Source: Candidatus Rifleibacteriota bacterium
Lineage (GTDB): Bacteria > Vulcanimicrobiota > Xenobia > Xenobiales > Xenobiaceae
Reading direction: 5' to 3'
Length of the DNA: 8,974 bases
NCBI GenBank assembly: GCA_900772775.1
Contig: CAAGRW010000037.1
Location: forward strand, 1 to 8,974
In this document: positions 1 through 7,188 of the stretch, one piece after another
How positions within the stretch are numbered: position 1 is the first letter of the stretch
How the letters are laid out: every line of letters begins with the position of its first letter
Translations under genes and position numbers: made by a program
The notes under the pieces: generated by a model
What the model was told of the DNA's origin: nothing
Databases searched by the model: none
What the model saw: only the letters and a program-made list of their open reading frames with translations

Positions 1-1
1 A

Positions 2-1081
2 ATCGATTTTGGTATTGCCCGTTTCTTTACAAATGGTAAAAATGCCGATACTAGAGTTCTGGGAACGCCAGGTTACGCAGCTCCGGAGCAATATGGGCGC
101 GGACAATCTGATTCTCGCACCGATATTTACGCTTTGGGTGCTTCGTTACACCATTGTCTTACCGGTCAAAATCCGGAAGACCATATGTTCTCTTTCCGTC
201 CTCCCAGCGAATTGGTGCCTTCTTTGCCTAAAGAACTCGACGACGTTATTCTCAAATGCTGTCGTTTAAAAGCGGATGAGCGTTGGAGCAGTGTAAAAGA
301 TTTCGAACAAGCACTTTTTAAGGCTGTTCCAGTAAATATGGTTTCTCCAGATTCAGCTTATGCTAAAGCTTTTGCCATCAATTTGTTAAAAACAGGTACC
401 ATAGGGACTGAACCGCTTGCCTCCGAAGGTGCTTCTGCTTCTTTATCTAAGCAAGTTTCCGCAGCATCAACTTCTCCAATAAAAAATTCTTCAGCTACAA
501 AAATAATGGCAGAAATTCCAGAAGCAGGGCCGTTTGCTTCGTCGTGTTTAGATTTTGGATCGCACTACGTCTCCGAAGGTGCTCAAAAAACACGAATTTG
601 GCTCCAGGGAGAAGTTGATGGCCGCTTAGAAGTCAGTGAAGATTGGCTTTCTTGTAAGCCGGAATCTGTTAAAGGTACCGATGTAGCTGTAGAAATATTT
701 GTCGATCCAAGCAAAATAAGTCGTCCAGGGCAGTACAACGCCCAAATAAAACTTGGTAAAGCCAGCATGTTAGTCAGCTTTACGCTTGCAGAGAAAAAGT
801 TGGGATGCTGGGATTGGGCTACTGTTTTATGTCTAACACTTTTAGCGTGTGTACCTTACGTGGGTTTTGCTGCTCCAATTATTTTGCTGATAATGTGGTT
901 CTTTTATGAAAAAGAGCTGCGTGTGCGCATTTTTACCTTCTTTGTTGTAAGTTCAGTTTTAGCTATTGGTAGTTATATAGGCTTTGAGTTGTTAATTAGC
1001 TTGCTTTCATGGCTATGGCAAGAAATAAAGCCAATGTTACCCGCAGATGGAATTTTTAGTCAATTTTTAAGTAATCTTTGA
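2..1081 (+). CDS. Membrane-anchored Ser/Thr protein kinase, C-terminal part (5' end outside window)
   Basis: The reading frame is open from the first bases, so the ATP-binding lobe and the HRD catalytic loop lie upstream of the window. Visible residues 2-4 are DFG (metal-binding Asp), 27-29 give the APE motif within GYAAPEQYG, and TDIYALGA (40-47) is the usual subdomain IX, so this half looks like an active Hanks-type kinase. The kinase fold ends near residue 109. A Ser/Ala/Thr-rich linker (about 110-175) follows, then a predicted beta-sandwich (about 180-264, with EDWLSCKP and RPGQYNAQIKLG) resembling BACON/Ig-like domains. Two strongly hydrophobic blocks (about 270-302 and 310-340) should anchor the protein in the membrane. 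It stops at TGA 1079-1081. It sits 151 bases upstream of a pseudokinase-PP2C gene and is the likely kinase partner of that phosphatase (inference). The beta-sandwich assignment is by pattern only. Confidence 0.9.
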   Translation: MDFGIARFFTNGKNADTRVLGTPGYAAPEQYGRGQSDSRTDIYALGASLHHCLTGQNPEDHMFSFRPPSELVPSLPKELDDVILKCCRLKADERWSSVKDFEQALFKAVPVNMVSPDSAYAKAFAINLLKTGTIGTEPLASEGASASLSKQVSAASTSPIKNSSATKIMAEIPEAGPFASSCLDFGSHYVSEGAQKTRIWLQGEVDGRLEVSEDWLSCKPESVKGTDVAVEIFVDPSKISRPGQYNAQIKLGKASMLVSFTLAEKKLGCWDWATVLCLTLLACVPYVGFAAPIILLIMWFFYEKELRVRIFTFFVVSSVLAIGSYIGFELLISLLSWLWQEIKPMLPADGIFSQFLSNL

Positions 1082-1153
1082 CTGATGTCAATTGGACGGT
1101 AAATAGACTTGAAGTACTTATAAATTGGCGCAGAATGTTTTTCTTTATCGGCG

Positions 1154-1184
1154 TTGAAGTGTGGCGCACAGGCGTGTGTATAAA
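1154..1184 (+). promoter_or_regulatory. Weak candidate promoter for the PP2C-vWA-FHA run
   Basis: TTGAAG (1154-1159) and TATAAA (1179-1184) are separated by 19 bases, longer than the usual 17. The site lies in the 151-base gap before the pseudokinase-PP2C gene and would give a leader of roughly 40 bases. A second TATAAA at 1119-1124 has no well-spaced -35 box. It is equally possible that the gene is read through from the kinase, since I see no terminator after 1081. Confidence 0.25.
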
Positions 1185-1232
1185 CGGCAAAGAGGTCGTA
1201 AACAGTCTGAGGTGGAGGAGAGAGGCTCAAAG

Positions 1233-3104
1233 ATGATTTGTCCAACTTGTGGCTACGAAAATAAAAAAGAAGATATTTATTGTGATGAATGTGGAGCTCA
1301 GCTGAAGTTAGAACAAGTTAATAAAGATAAGAAAGCAACTGAGAGTAGCCCTTTGGAAGTAGGACAAATTGTTTGGCAACATTACGAAGTGGTTTCCGTG
1401 TTGCAAAGTGATGCTGATTGTATTTTTTATGAATTAAAAAATTTGGAAGCGGTTGATAAAAACGCGCAAGCAAACGATCAGTCCAAAAACGAAGAACAAG
1501 AAGATGAGGGCCAATCAGCTCCTGAAGGAATAGAAGCAAACTCTGAGTCGGACACTTTAGTTTGCGAAGAAGTTGACGGTAATCTTTTACTTTGTGAATT
1601 CCCTTCCAACTATGCAAAAGCTGCCGAAGTATTTGCCGAGCTTTCTCCTGTCGAACATGATTGTATGTGGCCTCTTTGGGAGTTGAAAAAATCGGAAAAT
1701 GGTAGCGATAAAAATTATTTGTTGGGGCCCAAGCCCGGTATCCCTTTGCGCCAATATTTGCAAGACCATTCTTTGAGCTTTACTGAAATAAACCAAATAG
1801 GTTGCGATATTCTCAGCGCTTTAAAAATTTTTCACAACATGTGCAAGCTTTTTAACGGCGTTTCTTTAGATTCTGTTTGGATTACGCCGCAAAAAAGGGC
1901 TGTGCTTACCCGTTACGATCGTGTAGTAGCCAAATTCCAGGCTAATGATGTTTGTACTGTTATAGATGGTTTTTCTGCTCCTGAAGCTTACGGCTTAGAG
2001 GGAGGCGAACTCAGCAGACGTTCCGATATATTTAGCGTTGGCGCTTTGCTTTTCTATTTACTTACCGGTAAAACTATCAGTGTAAGTGATATGTCGGCCA
2101 ATGTCTTTCCAGCCGCTTTGCGTCTTAAAGCTAAAGCTTTAACTAGAGTGATTATGCGCGCTATTAAGCGCAACCCTCAAGAACGTTGGCTTTCTGCTTC
2201 TGAAATGGCTGAAGCTTTGCTCTCTTGCGCTTCGATGCCGGGCGTAGGTTCTGATGAAGTTGCCGAGCCACAAGAAAAACCTGGCTATAAAGTGACCAGA
2301 TCTGTATTTGGCGGATATACTGTAGCTAAAAAGACCAACGTCGGAGCAGTACGCAAAATAAACCAAGATGCTTATTTGGAACTGACACTCTCGGCTTGTG
2401 AGCGCGACATTCCTACCACAGTGCAATTTGTTGGAGTTATTGACGGTATGGGTGGTGAAGCGGAAGGAGATAAGGCAGCTTCTTTGGCCGTAAGGGCCAT
2501 TGCTTCCGAGTTGGTGCGCCTCTTCATGCCTCTTAAAAATGATGAAGCCACAACGCTACTTTTGCCGGAAAATCCCTTAGAGCGCAACGCTTTTATCTTA
2601 GAACATGCTATAAGAAAAGCCAACGAGACCATCTTTAACTATGCTTGTAAATCTCCACGTCGGCGCGGTATGGGGTGCACAATTTCCTGTGTACTTCTTG
2701 ATGGAGAAAATGTCACTTTTGGTCATGTAGGCGACACTCGCGGCTATCGTATGTCTAAAGAGTTGGATCAAGTTACTACTGACCATTCTGTAGTAGGTCA
2801 GTTAGTACAAATGGGTACTCTAACTAGAGAAGAAGCCCGTCGCTCTCCCAAACGTTCTATTATTTATCGGGCTTTGGGAACTCAGCCTGATGTTGAAGTA
2901 GAAATTTATCGTCGCACTTTGGTACCTGGAGAATATATTATGCTCAGTTCCGACGGAGTGTGGGAATATTACAGCGATGAAGAGTTATTCTCTTATTTCC
3001 AAAAGAATTTGGCCCCGGCACAAATTTGTGAGTTATTAGTCAATACTTGCTTAGAACGCGGAGCCGACGATAATACCACTGTAGTGGTTATTAGAAAAAA
3101 TTAG
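1233..3104 (+). CDS. Zinc-ribbon / pseudokinase / PP2C-type protein phosphatase fusion
   Basis: A 623-residue protein. The ATG at 1233 is chosen because GGAGGAG (1214-1220) precedes it and the protein then opens with a zinc ribbon (CPTC at 3-6, CDEC at 17-20); an in-frame extension to 1161 encodes only basic non-domain sequence. Residues about 43-330 follow a protein-kinase fold, with SAPEAYG (248-254), SDIFSVGALLFYLLTG (264-279) and NPQERW (314-319). The HRD loop is replaced by FNGVSLDSVW (207-216) and DFG by TRYDRVV, so this domain is probably catalytically dead. Residues about 362-623 are a complete PP2C metallophosphatase: RKINQD (374-379), DGMGG (404-408), GCT (481-483), GHVGDTR (497-503), SSDGVWE (572-578) and DDNTT (612-616) supply the metal ligands. 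It should remove phosphate from Ser/Thr residues in the cytoplasm, probably opposing the upstream kinase (inference). No membrane segment is seen. Confidence 0.93.
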   Translation: MICPTCGYENKKEDIYCDECGAQLKLEQVNKDKKATESSPLEVGQIVWQHYEVVSVLQSDADCIFYELKNLEAVDKNAQANDQSKNEEQEDEGQSAPEGIEANSESDTLVCEEVDGNLLLCEFPSNYAKAAEVFAELSPVEHDCMWPLWELKKSENGSDKNYLLGPKPGIPLRQYLQDHSLSFTEINQIGCDILSALKIFHNMCKLFNGVSLDSVWITPQKRAVLTRYDRVVAKFQANDVCTVIDGFSAPEAYGLEGGELSRRSDIFSVGALLFYLLTGKTISVSDMSANVFPAALRLKAKALTRVIMRAIKRNPQERWLSASEMAEALLSCASMPGVGSDEVAEPQEKPGYKVTRSVFGGYTVAKKTNVGAVRKINQDAYLELTLSACERDIPTTVQFVGVIDGMGGEAEGDKAASLAVRAIASELVRLFMPLKNDEATTLLLPENPLERNAFILEHAIRKANETIFNYACKSPRRRGMGCTISCVLLDGENVTFGHVGDTRGYRMSKELDQVTTDHSVVGQLVQMGTLTREEARRSPKRSIIYRALGTQPDVEVEIYRRTLVPGEYIMLSSDGVWEYYSDEELFSYFQKNLAPAQICELLVNTCLERGADDNTTVVVIRKN

Positions 3105-3161
3105 CTAATAAAAATTGCTGCTGTTAAGAGTATTTGCACTAAATGCAACTGAGGAGGAAGT

Positions 3162-4469
3162 GTGGCTGAAGTAAATCTTTATACCGGCTTGAGCTATCAG
3201 GCGGTCATGACTACCAGCGAAAACAAACTGACTTATCTTTTAGCTGAGGTTTGCCCCGGTGAAGAGATCGGCGCTGGTCCTATGGGCTTAAATTTGGCGA
3301 TAGTTCTGGATAAAAGCGGCTCTATGTACGCTGAAGGCAAGCTCAATTATGTTATCCAAGCTGTAAATCAAGCCATAGACATGCTTCGTGCCAACGATTT
3401 ATGTTCTATTATAGCTTTTGCAGAAAGAGCTAGAGTGCTTATTCCTTCCAGTCAGCTGTATGATAAGAGCACGGCTAAATTGATGGTCAACAAGATTGAC
3501 CATGTAGACGTAGGTGCAGGCACCGATATGCTCAAAGCTATTGATGCGGCTTTATATGAGGTGCGGCGCAATTTTTCTCGCGATAGGCTCAATCATATTA
3601 TTTTGCTTACCGATGGCCAAACTTTAAATGAAAAACAATGCTTGGATCGTTGTATCATGGCCGCCGAAGAGGGAATTTCTATTTCTACTATTGGCGTAGG
3701 TGATGATTTTAACGAAAAGTTCCTTTTGCAAATAGCTGGTATGTGTCGAGGTACTTCCTATTACATCGACCGTCCTGGCAATATCCAAGATATTTTTGCT
3801 CACGAGTTGGCTGGCGTCCAGAACGTGGTCGTTAAAAATTGTCGACTCAATTTGAAATTATCCAAAGATGTTACTGTGCGCCGAGCTTATAAAGTTAAAC
3901 CGCTCATTAACGATCTTGGTACTCCTCAAGTTACAGACAGAATATGCTCTATTGAATTGGCTGATTTGCAAAGGAATGAAAAACAATCTGTCCTTTATGA
4001 GCTTATTTTGCCTTCTCGCTACGCCGGTGTCTATCGCATTGCTTCAGCAAGTGTAAGTTATGAAATTCCCGGTCAGGGAGTTTATGATAATGTCAATCCT
4101 CAAGATGTGACTATCGCTTATACTGACGATCCTTCTCAAGCGTCGGCCGTGACTCCCAAGATTATGCAAATTGTGGATAGCGTCAGTATTTTCCGCCAGC
4201 AAACTAGAGCTTTGCAATTGGCCCAAGAGGGAGATCGCGGAAAAGCTACGCAATTGCTGCGTTCTGCGGCTACTCAACTTTTGCAACAAGGCCAAAAGGA
4301 GTTGGCCGATCAAGCTCTTTCTGAGGCTAATCGTTTGGAGCGCGGCTCTGCAGCCAGTGCTGCCGGCACCAAAAAGCTTGAGTACGGTACCAGAAAGCTT
4401 ACTCAGCTTCTTTCCGAAGTTCCCGATTTTGATACTCCAACCGGAGTTGTGGATTTAAGTAAAAAATAA
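3162..4469 (+). CDS. vWA-domain protein with intact MIDAS and helical C-terminus
   Basis: A 435-residue protein starting at GTG 3162 directly behind GAGGAGGAAG (3151-3160); no ATG fits better. Residues about 43-220 form a von Willebrand factor A domain. The metal-ion-dependent adhesion site is complete: D50-K-S52-G-S54, T121 (in GAGTD) and D151 (in LLTDGQ), so it should bind a divalent metal and a partner protein. A predicted beta-rich region (about 222-320) follows, then a helical, TPR-like stretch (about 335-395, with EGDRGKATQLLRSAA) and a GTRKLTQ tail. No signal peptide or membrane helix is seen, so it is likely cytoplasmic. The layout resembles vWA proteins frequent in Cyanobacteria. It lies 57 bases after the PP2C gene and 84 before the FHA gene, presumably in one transcript. 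Its probable job is scaffolding of the phospho-signalling proteins (inference); the partner is unknown. A small TTGCA/TGCAA inverted repeat (3134-3148) sits just before the ribosome site. Confidence 0.9.
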   Translation: MAEVNLYTGLSYQAVMTTSENKLTYLLAEVCPGEEIGAGPMGLNLAIVLDKSGSMYAEGKLNYVIQAVNQAIDMLRANDLCSIIAFAERARVLIPSSQLYDKSTAKLMVNKIDHVDVGAGTDMLKAIDAALYEVRRNFSRDRLNHIILLTDGQTLNEKQCLDRCIMAAEEGISISTIGVGDDFNEKFLLQIAGMCRGTSYYIDRPGNIQDIFAHELAGVQNVVVKNCRLNLKLSKDVTVRRAYKVKPLINDLGTPQVTDRICSIELADLQRNEKQSVLYELILPSRYAGVYRIASASVSYEIPGQGVYDNVNPQDVTIAYTDDPSQASAVTPKIMQIVDSVSIFRQQTRALQLAQEGDRGKATQLLRSAATQLLQQGQKELADQALSEANRLERGSAASAAGTKKLEYGTRKLTQLLSEVPDFDTPTGVVDLSKK

Positions 4470-4503
4470 AAATTATTTTGCCCTGCCAGGGAAGCCAAGG
4501 GGA

Positions 4504-4528
4504 GGCAGCCTTTTGGAGCTGCTGCCCC
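4504..4528 (+). promoter_or_regulatory. GC-rich leader hairpin before the FHA gene
   Basis: GGCAGC (4504-4509) can pair with GCTGCC (4521-4526). In another register GCAGCC (4505-4510) pairs with GGAGCTGC (4515-4522) with one bulged A. No T tract follows, so it is not a typical terminator. It lies 13 bases before the AAGGAG ribosome site (4541-4546) and could set RNA stability or translation within the vWA-FHA transcript (inference). Confidence 0.35.
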
Positions 4529-4553
4529 ACAGAGTTAATTAAGGAGATAAATT

Positions 4554-5288
4554 ATGAAGTGCAACGTTTGTGGCTCTGACAATGTAGAAGGTTCAATTTT
4601 TTGTGAGGATTGCGGTTCCAAATTGGCTGCTCCCGCTCCGGTGATTGCTGCTGCTCCCGCTGCTGCGCCCGCTCCCTTCACTCCGGCTCCTGCTGCCGCC
4701 CCGGCTCCTGCCGCTGCCCCAGCTCCTTTTACTGCCGCTGTTGCGGCTGCTCCCGTAGTTGAAACTCCTGCCGCCCCAGCAGCTCCTGCCACTCCAGCAG
4801 CTCCTGCTGCCGCTCCGACCGTTTCCGGTAAAATTTGTCCCGCTTGTGGAGCCAATAACGAAGCCGGAAGCAAATTCTGTGAAGATTGTGGAGCTACTTT
4901 GGGAGAAAATGCCGCTCCTGTAGCTACTCCTGCTGCCGCCGATGAGCCGACAATTGGTAAAGTTGTACCTACTGCTTCTGCCCCCAGACTTATTATGCCC
5001 AACGGTGTAGAAATTCCCATTACCGCTGAGCACACTTTATTGGGACGTCAGTCGCCGGCTGACAATATCTTCCCCGAGATCGATCTTACCGAGCTTGATC
5101 CTGAATCTTACGTCTCTCGTCGTCATGGCCAAATTACCCGTCAAGGCTCCAAGTATCTGTATGAAGATGTAGGTTCTTCCAACGGATCTTTTATAAACGG
5201 TACTCGTTTGCAATCAGGCATTCAGACAGAATTGCATGATTGCGATATGATACGTTTAGGTCGTACAGAAATGACCTTCCGCGCGTAG
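4554..5288 (+). CDS. Double zinc-ribbon, Ala/Pro-linker, FHA-domain protein
   Basis: A 244-residue protein. The ATG at 4554 has a good ribosome site, AAGGAG (4541-4546). The first zinc ribbon uses C3, C6, C17 and C20; the second uses C95, C98, C109 and C112. The two are almost alike (FCEDCG in each) and resemble the ribbon at the start of the PP2C protein. Between them lies an Ala/Pro-rich linker (about 25-89). The C-terminal FHA domain (about 145-244) keeps the phosphothreonine-binding features: GR at 164-165, SRRH at 188-191 and GSSNGSFING at 207-216. FHA domains bind phosphothreonine peptides, so this is the likely reader of the kinase's phosphorylation, erased by the neighbouring PP2C (inference). 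It has no membrane segment. It is the last gene before a terminator at 5305-5366. Confidence 0.93.
   Translation: MKCNVCGSDNVEGSIFCEDCGSKLAAPAPVIAAAPAAAPAPFTPAPAAAPAPAAAPAPFTAAVAAAPVVETPAAPAAPATPAAPAAAPTVSGKICPACGANNEAGSKFCEDCGATLGENAAPVATPAAADEPTIGKVVPTASAPRLIMPNGVEIPITAEHTLLGRQSPADNIFPEIDLTELDPESYVSRRHGQITRQGSKYLYEDVGSSNGSFINGTRLQSGIQTELHDCDMIRLGRTEMTFRA
4626..4820 (+). repeat. Low-complexity Ala/Pro-coding tract
   Basis: This stretch codes for the linker between the two zinc ribbons and is almost only GCN and CCN codons, with APAPFT appearing twice (residues 38-43 and 55-60). Slippage or unequal recombination could change its length. Its skew also opens long Gly/Ser- and Gly/Ala-rich frames on the - strand, which are not genes. 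Confidence 0.75.
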
Positions 5289-5304
5289 TTTCATTTGAAC
5301 AAAA

Positions 5305-5366
5305 AAAAGAAGCCGCCTTTTTCTGAAAGCTCAGTCAGTTGAGACGGTTTCTTTTCTCTCTTTTTT
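5305..5366 (+). terminator. Rho-independent terminator after the PP2C-vWA-FHA run
   Basis: AAAAGAAGCCG (5305-5315) pairs with CGGTTTCTTTT (5345-5355): 11 base pairs including one G-T. The 29-base loop can fold a further small hairpin (CTGA/TCAG). A pyrimidine-rich tract ending in six T (5361-5366) follows. The A-rich left flank means it may also end transcription in the opposite direction. Confidence 0.75.
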
Positions 5367-5380
5367 GATAGCGGCTAGGC

Positions 5381-5409
5381 TGTTAAAAAATATTAAAGCA
5401 CGCTATAAG
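5381..5409 (+). promoter_or_regulatory. Very weak candidate promoter for the TPR-FHA gene
   Basis: TATAAG (5404-5409) is a fair -10 box, and TGTTAA (5381-5386) stands 17 bases upstream as a poor -35. A promoter is expected here because a terminator ends just before at 5366 and the gene starts at 5442. Confidence 0.25.
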
Positions 5410-5441
5410 AGTGAATTCGGTTTCGGAGAGGTTTTAAATCT

Positions 5442-7034
5442 GTGGTTGAACAGTCTGACATTTTATCGAAACTTAAAGACGGTTTTGGTTTGGCTAGTAA
5501 ATTGGCCGGTAAAGGCGTCAATGAAGTATCCGGCATGTTTAAACATGAAGATGGGTCTCGCTCTCCCCGAAGCGGAGTTTTTTGGAATCGTGGTAATTGG
5601 AGCACTACATCCGGGCTAGAGCCGCAAATAGACTTCTTCGAGCCGCAAGTCGGAATAGGTTTTGCTTCAAGTATGATGCAACGCCTTACCTTATCTAGAG
5701 CGGAGCGTTTATTTGGTGAAGCTTGTAATTGTCTAACTTGTGTAGAGACAGAGACAGCCATTAATCGTTTGCGTGAAGCTGTACAATTAGATACTCAGTT
5801 TACCGACGCTTATTTTCTGTTGGGATGTATTTTGCTGGAGTTTGGCAATGCCGCTGAGGCTGGTTCTTTTTTTCAAAAAGCACTTTTGTGTCAGCAAGGT
5901 TTAGGCAACAAACTAAAAAAATATTTACCTTCATTTAAAGCTATTTTGCCTCTAACTCCTTGGAGCTCTGTAGCTTTGCTGCCAGATTTATTAGGAGTAA
6001 ATATTCTTTTAGCTTTGGCTTGGCGCCGTTCTGGCAATTTAACTATGGCTGTTTCCGTTTTAGAACAGATCCTTAGCATTATGCCCACTTCGGCTTTGGC
6101 CAAGTTTTTTATGGGGATTTTGCGTTTGGAATCTGGCCAGTACACGGAAGTTATCAACTTATTTACCGATTGCAAAGTTGAATCCACCATAGAAGCGGCT
6201 TGTTTATTGCTATCTGGCAAGGCTCATCAAAAGATGGGCAGTTTTACTATACTTGCCGATCTTTATGATCAAGCTTTAGCCAGAGCCGATATCGATGTGG
6301 TAGTGCGCTACGATTTGCTTTTGTCACAAAGTGAAAGCCGTACTTTCTCGCCAAATAGTCGTGCTCAAGTTGAAGCTCAGATAGTTAAAGAATGTCCTCA
6401 ATATGTCGATTTCTTCAAACGTTTGGGTATAAAAACAGAAGCTTGCAATAATATAACATCCGCTTCTCAAGCAAATTGTAATAACTCTCCAGTATCTGGC
6501 AACGTATTTTCGGCAATTAGCTTAGAAGAATTGTCCAGCACTGAAAAGAAATCACCTCTTCAAGCTGATAATCACCCAAATTCTAGCAATACCGTAACGG
6601 ATCCGGCTCCAACTTTTGTACCTCCAATTCAAGCTGTGTCTGTAGTAGAAGAAGGGCCGCGTACTGTGCATATGGCGCCTCCTGAGGTGCAACCTGTTTC
6701 TTCTGTGTCTACCAAGTCTGTGACAATTTCCGAAGCAGACTACCTTAATTTGCAACTTAGTTTGGAAGCTTTGGGTAAGCTTTACCCTCTACAAAGTAGC
6801 GTTACCGTGATTGGTCGTGAGAGCGGGGATATTGTGATTGGTTCCGATTCTTCTATATCTTACACTCATGCTCGCATAGTTAAATCGCCTCTCAATGGTC
6901 ATTCTTTTTTTGAAGATTTAGGATCTACTAATGGAAGTTGGCTCAATGGCAATCGTTTAGTTGGCAACCAAAAATATGAACTAAAGCGTGGCGATTTCTT
7001 AAAGCTAGGGCAGACCGATTTAAAAGTTGTCTAG
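5442..7034 (+). CDS. TPR-repeat protein with C-terminal FHA domain
   Basis: A 530-residue protein beginning at GTG 5442, ten bases after GGAGAGG (5425-5431). The N-terminal 80 residues show no known fold. TPR-like helical pairs follow at about 87-120, 121-153, 186-217, 218-244 and 251-285 (for example AYFLLGCILLEFGNAAEA), a protein-binding surface. A poorly ordered Ser/Asn/Pro-rich linker (about 335-425) leads to an FHA domain (about 450-530) with GR (458-459), S473..H476 and GSTNGSWLNG (494-503). The usual SRxH reads SYTH, so the Arg is replaced, but Ser and His remain; phosphothreonine binding is likely but not certain. No signal peptide or membrane segment is visible. It follows the signalling run but lies behind a terminator, so it is probably its own transcription unit while belonging to the same pathway (inference). 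The linker Thr in PRTVHM (407-411) could be a phospho-site (speculative). Confidence 0.9.
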   Translation: MVEQSDILSKLKDGFGLASKLAGKGVNEVSGMFKHEDGSRSPRSGVFWNRGNWSTTSGLEPQIDFFEPQVGIGFASSMMQRLTLSRAERLFGEACNCLTCVETETAINRLREAVQLDTQFTDAYFLLGCILLEFGNAAEAGSFFQKALLCQQGLGNKLKKYLPSFKAILPLTPWSSVALLPDLLGVNILLALAWRRSGNLTMAVSVLEQILSIMPTSALAKFFMGILRLESGQYTEVINLFTDCKVESTIEAACLLLSGKAHQKMGSFTILADLYDQALARADIDVVVRYDLLLSQSESRTFSPNSRAQVEAQIVKECPQYVDFFKRLGIKTEACNNITSASQANCNNSPVSGNVFSAISLEELSSTEKKSPLQADNHPNSSNTVTDPAPTFVPPIQAVSVVEEGPRTVHMAPPEVQPVSSVSTKSVTISEADYLNLQLSLEALGKLYPLQSSVTVIGRESGDIVIGSDSSISYTHARIVKSPLNGHSFFEDLGSTNGSWLNGNRLVGNQKYELKRGDFLKLGQTDLKVV

Positions 7035-7054
7035 CGCTAAAATATAGGTAAGTC

Positions 7055-7083
7055 TTGCTTTTGTTCTTTTAACGTGATAAAAT
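7055..7083 (+). promoter_or_regulatory. Candidate promoter for rpmA
   Basis: TTGCTT (7055-7060) and TAAAAT (7078-7083) are spaced by 17 bases, and a TG at 7075-7076 gives an extended -10 (TGNTAAAAT). Transcription would start near 7090, leaving a leader of about 100 bases before rpmA. This is the best promoter-like site in the window. Confidence 0.55.
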
Positions 7084-7089
7084 AGCGGG

Positions 7090-7115
7090 GCCTTAATAGA
7101 AGGCATTAATTTTTT
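7090..7115 (+). terminator. Small hairpin plus T run: end of the TPR-FHA transcript or rpmA attenuator
   Basis: GCCTT (7090-7094) and AAGGC (7100-7104) enclose AATAG, and a run of six T follows at 7110-7115. The stem is short, so termination would be weak. Its position right at the predicted rpmA start site makes two roles possible: terminating the upstream gene, or acting at the very start of the rpmA leader. Confidence 0.35.
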
Positions 7116-7146
7116 CTAGGCCAAGTTTACCCGGCGGGCCAAGTGC

Positions 7147-7162
7147 GGCCGTGGATTCGGCC
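7147..7162 (+). promoter_or_regulatory. Leader hairpin upstream of the rpmA ribosome site
   Basis: GGCCG (7147-7151) pairs with CGGCC (7158-7162) around a six-base loop, 15 bases before GGAGG (7178-7182). The octamer GGCCAAGT occurs twice just upstream (7119-7126, 7137-7144), and the several GGCC words allow alternative pairings. A control role is inference. Confidence 0.3.
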
Positions 7163-7188
7163 CCAAGCCATATATCCGGAGGCAATCA

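Noticed and set aside
1161..1232. Upstream TTG-type extension of the pseudokinase-PP2C gene
   Set aside because: The extension is very basic and has no domain. ATG 1233 has a clear ribosome site, and the zinc ribbon begins right after it.
3162..4469. TerY tellurium-resistance protein
   Set aside because: The vWA domain fits, but the protein is longer, with beta-rich and helical C-terminal parts, and no other ter gene is in the window.
4535..5035. Long - strand frames, Gly/Ala-rich and Gly/Ser-rich, opposite the FHA gene
   Set aside because: They are the antisense of the Ala/Pro-coding tract and zinc ribbons. They have no ribosome site and their composition follows directly from the + strand codons.
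2..7034. Type VI secretion control cluster (PpkA/PppA/Fha)
   Set aside because: The enzyme types are alike, but no secretion structural gene is present and the PP2C is fused to a pseudokinase with a zinc ribbon.
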